DNA of 64,000 nucleotides from Malania oleifera. Taxonomy: Eukaryota; Streptophyta; Magnoliopsida; Santalales; Ximeniaceae. A program made the position numbers and the translations under genes. This document shows, piece after piece, positions 56,745-64,000 of the stretch (within the stretch, counting starts at the first letter, position 1; each line of letters opens with the position of its first letter). The notes beneath the pieces were generated by a model. It was not told the origin of the DNA and did not search any database. It was given only the letters and a program-made list of their open reading frames with translations. The stretch covers positions 69,198,348-69,262,347 of the forward strand of contig NC_080427.1 in the NCBI RefSeq assembly GCF_029873635.1. The letters run 5' to 3'.

Positions 56745-58989
56745 TGTTGACTCTACGAGTCCAATCCTGTTTTGATAATGACAAATTATTTTGTATTTGA
56801 TCTATGCATTCAGTTTGTGAACATGATATATATTAAGCATGCATGGAAAGATAATGAGTCATGAAAGCCATAAAGTAAAGCTGACACATTTTGGCAAGCT
56901 CCATGGAAATCAAAGAGTACAACAATGAAGATGCAAGCGGCTAATTTCAAGAACATTAAGGGAATGGGCATTTAGAACTTATGTATTTACATTTTCATAT
57001 GATTTAATTTGAGGCTCAACATAACTTAGAATGACTTTAGGATTCATGCATTTCATGTGTAACGTTAGAGGACTTTTATGGACTTAGAAATATTCTTGAA
57101 ACCTTAGAAAGTGTTTTTATAAAAGAGCCAAGAAAGAAAATAAAACTGATTTTTAAATTAAAAAAAGGAAAAATTGAGAAAAAGGGGATTTCGGTAGCCT
57201 GAACTCAACCTCACTCGCTTGAAGAATTTCTTCAAGTGCCTGAAGATTAAGTTCGGTAGCCTGAAAAATTAATAGGAAACACAGCAAGTTGGCCAAGACA
57301 CTTCTGTCGCCTGAACTTGGGACTTTAGGTGCCTAAACTCGCCATTTTAGGAGCCTAAACTACTCTTTAGTCGTCTGAACCTGTTTTCCAACTTAATTTT
57401 TCAAAGGTTTAAGGAACTTTGGTCACCTGGGCTTCGATCTCAGTCACCTGAACTTGTGGGAAAATTTAAAATTTTGATTTTTATTAAAAGAACTCGCGAG
57501 CTATTTCTTTGATCCAATGGTTGAGATCAATCCTAAGGGTAACACACTATGTATACTCAATATCTAAACCCTAGAACGAAGTTAAGAACAAGAGAAGAAC
57601 ATATCTTATTGCAAGAACATAGAGAAACTTGAGCTGATTGCTGTACGATTGGCTGCACTTCATTCTTCATTCATCTTCTTTAGAAAAATCTACTCCAAAG
57701 ATCAAAGGGCATTCATTCATTCAACTCTATTTCTTCTTGGTATTGAGGTTTGATCATTCAAGTTATTATTTTCAAGAACTTCTCATCTTATTACTTGTTA
57801 TTGAATATCCTTAGAGAAATTGATTTTGAATGTGCATACACATATAAATATTTATTTTAACAAGGTCATTACTTGAGAAAGGTTTTAGCTATTGGCTGAA
57901 TAGTGTTTGATTGAAGAGTATATCTATTTTTCAAAGAACTTCTCATTCCAAATCTCTTGTTGAAATAAGTCAAGTGATTGATAGTGAGTATATTTTCACA
58001 TAGATTATTTGGATTATCTCACTACTTGATTAAAGTTTTGTCATTGATTGAATAGTTTGATTCAAGTGTATATTCAGTTAAAGGTTTCATATTTTAGATA
58101 TATTAAAACACTTGAATATATATCCTTGGTATTCATAAATATTTATTTTATTAAAGGGATATTTTGTTTGGAAAACCTTATGCTCAATATTTTGATCTTT
58201 GAATTACATATCGTATATATATATTTGCATATTACAAAGATTGTGTTGAGAATGAATATTTGAAAGGAAATTTTTGATTGAAATTGATATAATCTTCAAA
58301 GCCTTTTTATAAGTTCACAAAAGATATATTTGTGCATTTTAGCAAAGTGAACTAGAATCATAAAATTTTCCGAAGTGCTTAAATATATATTTATTTGGGA
58401 GATCTGATAAAAAGAGTATTGTATATTGAAGCATAATCATTCATAAAACGATTGTATCGTTTTTATAAGTTATATAATATGTTAATGTATTAGGAATTTG
58501 AATTGTACTCACGAACTTTTGTTTGGAAGTATTTTTGAGTGTTTTTTTTTTTTTTTTTTCAGATTCATTGTATTCACAGTTCGATGTGTGAACCAGTGTT
58601 TAAGGAGAGAACTGTATCTCTTGTAAACAACAGAGTATGAGGGAGCTGTGCCTCTTGTAAGTAGCGGATTGTAAGGGACTCTTTGTCCCAATTTAAGGAG
58701 TAGGGATTTAGTGAAATCCTTGAGTGGTTGCTCAAGGCGAGGACGTAGGCCAAGTCGACTGAACCTCGTAAAAACTATGTTTTTCTTCTCTCTTCCCTTT
58801 AATCTTTACTTTTAGCACTGCATTTAAATTGTTTATATTGCATATATAGGTTGGATAACATTGCACAAAATTAATTGAGTAATAAGAACTCATTGGTAAA
58901 TAAATAAGTAAGGATTAAGTGGTAAAAGGATTCAATTTTTTTTTAAATACCCAATTTACCCCCCTTTTGGGATTACACCTGATTCAACA
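56745..58989 (+). repeat. Copia-2 3' LTR
   Basis: 2245 bp, starting TGTTGACTCTACGAGTCC and ending GATTCAACA. It is followed by the target duplication ATTAC. A T-run at 58542-58559 is longer than in the 5' LTR. Confidence 0.92.
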
Positions 58990-61900
58990 ATTACTTAAGG
59001 GTTAAGAAACCCAAATTTCTCTCACTCTCTCTCTCTCTCTCTCTCTAAAATTCTTTGTCGCTCTTCGCCCGTTTCGACGATTAGAAGTTACTGCGAGGAT
59101 CAGGGATCTAAGATCTACAGTACTAGTGGATTAGATTTTCGATTGGGTGATAAAGGTTGGGATTTGGTTTTCGAGCATTTCGATTTCTATTTCGAAATTA
59201 GGTCAGGGGATTATGTTTAATGCAGTGTTTTAATGTTTTAGATACAATGAAAATAGTTATGGAATGGAGTATTTATGTTTTCAGTTATTCTTTTGAAGAC
59301 TAACCATTCTAAATGCTTGTTTTCAAACCTACGATATACGATATGATATTTTGTATAAAAATGAACGGAAGAAAGTTCGGTTTGATCCTGCAAACCATTT
59401 ATTCAGTGTTTTCCATAGTTTACTACGGGCTATGTTTTAAATATGAAAAATTGTGTGACATGTGATTATGATTTTTAGAGTGATGGAAATACCAGGATGG
59501 GTATGTTTGTGTAATACTGAACTGTTTACAAAAATACATGAACTGTTTTGGGAATTGCAGGAACTTTATGAGAGGGTGGAGGTCGAGTTTGTATTAAATG
59601 GTCGAGCCTGGGTTTTATGAAATGTGTTTTAAAATATAGTATTAATTACCTAAATTGCATGATATGCTTTAGAAAACCTGAGAACCCAATGTTGTGAGCA
59701 TGGTATCATTACTAGAGAGAGTTGCACCATTTGACCACGTGCGCCCACATTTACGAGAGTGTGGTATTAGGTGGTCCTAGCCAATTGTCCTTGGTAGAGG
59801 TAGTACGCTTCTAGGAAGTGGTAGGCCAATCGGACCCGCAAGTCATTGCAGAAGCCTGTCGTCGGTGAATGCAGGGAGTTGAGTTAGCTTGGCTTGGGTT
59901 GATCCCCTGTGTTTTTGTCCAACCTTCGGGTTGCATAACCCTGACCATGGGGGTTTATACATGGCGAGTGTTCCAAGGCATATCTTTTATGCATATCTGT
60001 ATATTTATGTAATGATATTATTATTTCCAAAATTTTTTTATATTATAAGAAATTAGTATTCATATACTATGTTTAGTAAAAGAGACATGTATGGTAATTT
60101 TGAAATACGCTGAGACGCATGCTGACTTCACACACTATCATTAACTTAATCTTCCTTACTGAGAGGTGTCTCACCCTGTTGTACAACGTATCTTTTCAGG
60201 GAATCATAGAGATCGAGTTTAGCTAATTCTAGAGGGTGGAGACTAGAATAGTTTTGTGTGAGTGTCTTGAAGAACTCAAATGTGAGCAGTTATTGTAGTA
60301 TGTCTTTGGGCTTGTATCGCTGGTCATGTGGATCGAGTATCTCAACTCATTTTTGGGATGTAGTATGTATATGGATAGAACCTTGATATATATGTTGATT
60401 TAGACTCTGGTAATAGAATGTTGAGAATGTTTCATTTATTCCACTGCATATCATATGTGATATGATGGTATCAGGTACTCAGACGTTATTAAAGTAGCAC
60501 CCTGACCCATGTGTTGGGTTGGGGCGTTACAAGAGTAAAGAAGAAGACATTTGTTTTGTAATTGTATTGCATTTAATTTTTATATTTTGGTCTATAGTAA
60601 CTGCATACATATTGCATGATATGACTTAGTGCTCAAACAAAACCATAGATTAATCGTAGGGAATCAAACCTGACTAGGTCAACTGACGTCATATTTTCGT
60701 ATATATTAAAAAGCCTAGGCCATAGATTGACCATAGGTCCCCATGCACATAATGAATCTCTAAAAGATTAAATATCATATTTATAATTATAGAAACAAAA
60801 CTTATGAGGCAAATCAAAACTTAACTTTAATTTTGAAAGAGCTTCGGGCAATCGAACTTAAAAGGTTAAAATGGTTTGGGCGACCGAATGTGTAAAGAGT
60901 CAAAAAAGTTGACTGATGCCCGGGTGACTGAACCTAATTTGAACTGATTGTCCACGGTCGACCGAACGTTCAATGTAACTTTTTCCACTGTCCTTGGGCG
61001 CCTGAATACTTAGCTCAAAAATTTCCCGGATGATCGAATTGTCATGTTCGGCAGACTGAACTGTGAACCGGGCGACCAAACCTCGAGCGTTTTGAAAATC
61101 ACCTTGGCTCAACCACCCGAACCTTTCCTCGGGCACCTAAACCTGAAAATTAACTTTTTCCCTATGTGTCTGTTCGGGCGTCCAACTTTATGGATTGGGC
61201 GACTGAACCTCTCGGGTTGCAAATTTTTTACCAGGGTAGTTAAGGTTAAAGCTCAATTAAATCTTTTTCAAAATACCAAGCATGTCCCCAATGGTTATAA
61301 TTTTTGAAAAATCTATAAATACCCCCTCATTAATCCAGATTAGCAACTTTGATTAACTTCGAATTTCTATCTAGTCCTTTGTTAATCAAAGTTCCTTCAG
61401 ACCATTTTTATTGCAAAAATCATTCCTTTGGGGCAAATGTTTTAAACAAAACTTTCCAACTCCTTTTTCCATTCACTTATTTCAAAATCACTTTGGAAGA
61501 GAGTATATTTATTTTGGGCATTTCATTTGTATTCACATGAACATACTCTCACCTGTTATTTATTTTCTGAAAATCATTTTGAAAGTATTGGTTGAGTTTC
61601 TCTCGGTTATTTCTTTGATAAATATTTTTTAAGAGAAAAATTATTTACAGTACAAATATTTTCTTGAACTTAAATTCCTAGATTCTCCAAATACTCTTTA
61701 TTTGAAAAAAATATTTATAGGAGAAAAATAATACTCATTTTTCATATATATTTTATTTGTGCAAAATTATTTAATAGCACCCTTTCTCTACTGAGCATAT
61801 TTCATATCATTAGAGAGTGCATTTGTTAGAGCTTAAACGTGTACACTTTTGCCTGTATTTAGAAGCATATTTATGTGTACAAGCCTCATAAGGGAGACCA

Positions 61901-62877
61901 GTTGAGCTCAGCCTAATAATTGAGCTAAGGTTTACCTCACCCTATAAGGAGAGGTTGTAACGGCTTCTGCTCCGCTCGTTTAAGTGAGCAGGAATAGTAT
62001 AATCCTTGGGGGGTATGCACAAGGCGAGAACGTAGGCTGGTTTGTCCGAACCTCGATAACAAATATTGTGTGTGCCTCTCTCTCTATCTCATTTAATTAT
62101 TATACTTTAATTTATGCACGTGTATACTTGTTTATTCATAGTTCTTATTATTTGCATGCACACCTTTATTTAAATGAGATATGCTGCACGTGTATGTTCA
62201 GACTTATAACTTAATCATTTTACATACACGAACATTATTAAAATGAGATATGATATGTGGTGAATCGACGTAATTGTTTAAATTAGCGAAAAATTTTTAA
62301 ATATCCAATTCACCCCCCTATTGGGATCACACAAATTCCAACAATCACTCAAATGAATCAAATCAATAAACAGAGGGTCAATCAGGGTCCTTCCTTGCTT
62401 CTTCCTTGGCCTATAAATAGGAGCTTTGCAAAGAGGAGTGAGGGGAGGAAAATTGATACTGAGAAAGGAAACACTAAGGGTGAGAAGAAAGAGGAGTTGG
62501 TGGGAATTACTGAGAAGCAGCAAAGAGAAGAGAGTAGAAGAAAAACTAGAGGAGAAGAATTTGAAGAAGGGAGAGCTCTACTGATTAAAACAGTGGCTGG
62601 AGAGGAAAATTTCTAAGAGGCAAGTATCTTCAATTTCTCATGTATGCATGTGATTTTGGTCATTTTGATTAAAGTTAGGTTTAATTGAGCAAATGATGAA
62701 GAATGGTTAAGAAATAAGGAGAATTGTGTGACAAAATTAATTTGTAGAATTTCAAAATGTGTTTCATTTGCAAAATTGGAATTGATTTTTGAAAAAGTAG
62801 CCAATATCAATTTGAGTATGGACCTAATTCTCCATTCAAACCTTTTAAAAAAGGGAAAAAAAAAAAAAGTTAGTGGT

Positions 62878-63148
62878 CACGTGTCATTATATAAATGGTG
62901 ACACTTGGCATCACGAAGACCACATGTTTAGGGGGATGATGTGGCGTGATCTTGTCCATCTAAATTGTGTTTTCCCTAAACAGTCAGATCGCTGTCACGT
63001 CACCTATCTGTTTCTAGCTCCTTGCACCCATCGACCTTTGCCATGTGGCGGGTGATGTCACGCTGACGTCACCTTGCCACGTGCTATTTACTAATCTAAA
63101 AAAAAAAAAAAAATTTTGTTCGGTCATTGTCACCTATCACCTCACGTG
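62878..63148. promoter_or_regulatory. Cluster of ACGT-core (bZIP/G-box) sites
   Basis: CACGTG at 62878, 63078 and 63143, TGTCACGTCAC at 62993 and the full palindrome TGACGTCA at 63064: five ACGT cores within 271 bp of otherwise AT-rich sequence. Such sites bind bZIP/bHLH factors in plants. They lie in the presumed Tat-like LTR; use as a regulator is inference. Confidence 0.45.
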
Positions 63149-63493
63149 GTTGACACATGACAGCCCCATCCTTGGATTGTCTCGTTTTTTTTTTTTAAAT
63201 CTGTTGATTTATTTTTAATTCAAAAAATTGAGAAAAATAGTAAAAAAATCATAGAAAACCAAAAAATAATAATAAAGAAAAAAAAACTTGAGTTATTTTT
63301 TACTTGATGAACCAAAAAAGGGAAAAATGGAATACCACAAAGGAGAAAAATATTTTAAAATCCCAAAAAATTGCAAAAAAATCTTGAAAATATTCAGAAA
63401 ATTATTGAAACATTTTTGAAAATCTATGAATATTTTGAACATCCTTTTAGCTTAAATTTGATGAATTTGTATAATCATTTTATATACTTAGTA

Positions 63494-63496
<3 letters not shown>

Positions 63497-63538
<42 letters not shown>
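63497..63538. repeat. (TA)n microsatellite
   Basis: About 20 TA units. No coding potential. Confidence 0.95.
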
Positions 63539-63540
<2 letters not shown>

Positions 63541-64000
63541 TATTTTTTGTGTGTGCATCCCGATGATAAAACAAAGGGTAAAAAGGTATGTCTGACCTCA
63601 CTTATAGCAATTCTTAGGAAGGTTTATATAATAAGATCCTTTCCTTTGGATGTATTATTAGATATTCCTAGTTACATTTAATTTTACTTTTTTTAAAAAA
63701 AATTTTAATGTTTATTGGTTTGTTTGGGAGTAAGTTAAGTACCATATGATTCAAGTTGGGATAATTCATAGTTCATTAGGTACCATTTATAAAACAGATG
63801 TGTAGGGGTTCTAATACCTTCTTTTCCCATAATTATACTCCTGATCTTAACTTTGGTAAAAACAGACCGAGATTACTAGTTTCTTGGCCTTAGGATTAGT
63901 TTAGGACCAATCAATGAGTAGTAATTAGGTGAACTAACAGCACCTGAGAAAATAACAAGTAAGTGGCGATTTCATAGGAACCATTAATATTATCATCACC

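Larger units (their letters stand above)
48885..58989 (+). mobile_element. Copia-2: full-length Ty1/copia element in Gypsy-1 3' LTR
   Basis: LTRs at 48885-51139 and 56745-58989; target duplication ATTAC at 48880-48884 and 58990-58994. The 5' LTR begins TTTTGACTCTACGAG instead of TGTTGACTCTACGAG, one mutation of the terminal TG. The two LTRs look more alike than those of Copia-1. Gag and Pol resemble Copia-1 closely in protein but the LTRs are a different family. Many stops make it defective. Confidence 0.93.
27820..60531 (+). mobile_element. Gypsy-1: Ty3/gypsy element (Tekay/Del-like) with three nested insertions
   Basis: LTRs start TGTAGAGACC (27820, 48596) and end GTTGGGGCGTTRCA (31356, 60531). 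The target duplication AGAGT lies at 27815-27819 and 60532-60536. Its own sequence is 27820-28836, 30590-31565, 43654-48884 and 58995-60531; the rest is nested elements. Internal order is gag, protease, RT, RNase H, integrase, with a chromodomain-like tail, i.e. a chromovirus (Tekay-like, inferred). It carries a very large number of stops, so it is long inactive. Confidence 0.9.
48596..60531 (+). repeat. Gypsy-1 3' LTR (contains Copia-2)
   Basis: Own sequence 48596-48884 and 58995-60531. It starts TGTAGAGACCCGAACC and ends GTTGGGGCGTTACA. A (CT)n run follows the junction at 59020-59046. The break lies at CATTAC/TTAAGGG, matching the uninterrupted CATTGCTTAAGGG at about 28057 in the 5' LTR. 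Confidence 0.88.
27650..62343 (+). mobile_element. Solo copia LTR (outermost of the stack), split by Gypsy-1
   Basis: The two parts, 27650-27819 and 60537-62343, join to about 1.98 kb, starting TGTTGACTTTTTGAATCC and ending TCACACAAATTCCAACA. The flanks ATCAT (27645-27649) and ATCAC (62344-62348) look like a target duplication with one change. The right part has the copia U3 motif array (60840-61215), TCTATAAATACCCCC (61312), the GAACGTAGG..GAACCTCGATAACA block (62028) and the CCAATTCACCCCCC end. No internal region is present. Confidence 0.8.
27142..64000 (+). repeat. Tat-like LTR, split by the nested stack
   Basis: It begins TGTAGACACCCCATTTTTTT at 27142 and resumes after the 27650-62343 stack at 62344. 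The right part has a TATAAATAG box (62411), a purine-rich leader-like block (62440-62640), A/T-rich runs (63190-63460), and then AGGGGTTCTAATACCTTC (63804 region) and GTGGCGATTTC (63964 region), phrases typical of Tat/Ogre LTR ends. It leaves the window before its end. No gag or pol of this element is visible. Only 27142-27649 and 62344-64000 belong to it. Confidence 0.5.

Overview
This is a 64 kb piece of plant nuclear DNA. It is AT-rich, one gene has a GT-AG intron, and most of the rest is LTR retrotransposon sequence of Ty1/copia and Ty3/gypsy type with initiator-Met-tRNA-like primer sites. It looks like a repeat-rich angiosperm, probably a eudicot; the species cannot be named from the sequence. 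Only one ordinary host gene is supported: a two-exon VARLMGL-motif (DUF3741/TRM-LONGIFOLIA-like) protein at 23120-24583. No rRNA, tRNA, CRISPR or bacterial-type operon was seen.

Layout. (1) 1-5852: a minus-strand Ty3/gypsy-type element with very long LTRs whose internal region holds gag only (a TR-GAG-like non-autonomous element). The left LTR runs off the window. It interrupts (2) an old minus-strand copia (Copia-3; 5853-7315 plus 16526-16935). The 5' LTR of Copia-3 is in turn split by (3) a full-length plus-strand copia (Copia-1, 7316-16525, target duplication AAAGT). (4) A poly(A)-tailed LINE-like 3' end (16944-17221) sits between 19-bp target duplications at the Copia-3 LTR edge. (5) 17241-22800 is intergenic, with a minus-strand solo copia LTR (18779-20714), a ~38-bp minisatellite and a diverged direct-repeat pair. 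(6) 22826-24930 is the host gene with a CT-rich leader. (7) 24931-27649 is AT-rich DNA and Tat-like LTR remains.

(8) 27650-62343 is one nested stack. A solo copia LTR (27650-27819 + 60537-62343) was split by gypsy element Gypsy-1 (27820-60531, target duplication AGAGT). Gypsy-1 then received a solo copia LTR in its 5' LTR (28837-30584, GTGGT), gypsy element Gypsy-2 in its leader (31566-43648, ACTTA/ACTGA) and copia element Copia-2 in its 3' LTR (48885-58989, ATTAC). The 3' LTR of Gypsy-2 holds a further solo copia LTR (41239-43228, GAGAG). Its 5' LTR holds an inverted gag-pol fragment of another gypsy element (31659-34335). (9) 62344-64000 resumes the Tat-like LTR, with a cluster of ACGT-core sites.

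All gag/pol reading frames are broken by stops and frameshifts, so nothing here looks able to transpose by itself. Many in-frame stops are TAG/TGA at codons that are Gln, Arg or Trp in sister copies, as expected from deamination of methylated cytosine in silenced elements. The less expected features are the gag-only element, the inverted fragment that replaced a palindrome array inside an LTR, and the arrays of self-complementary motifs in the U3 regions of several LTR families. I found no sign of a new enzymatic or defence system.
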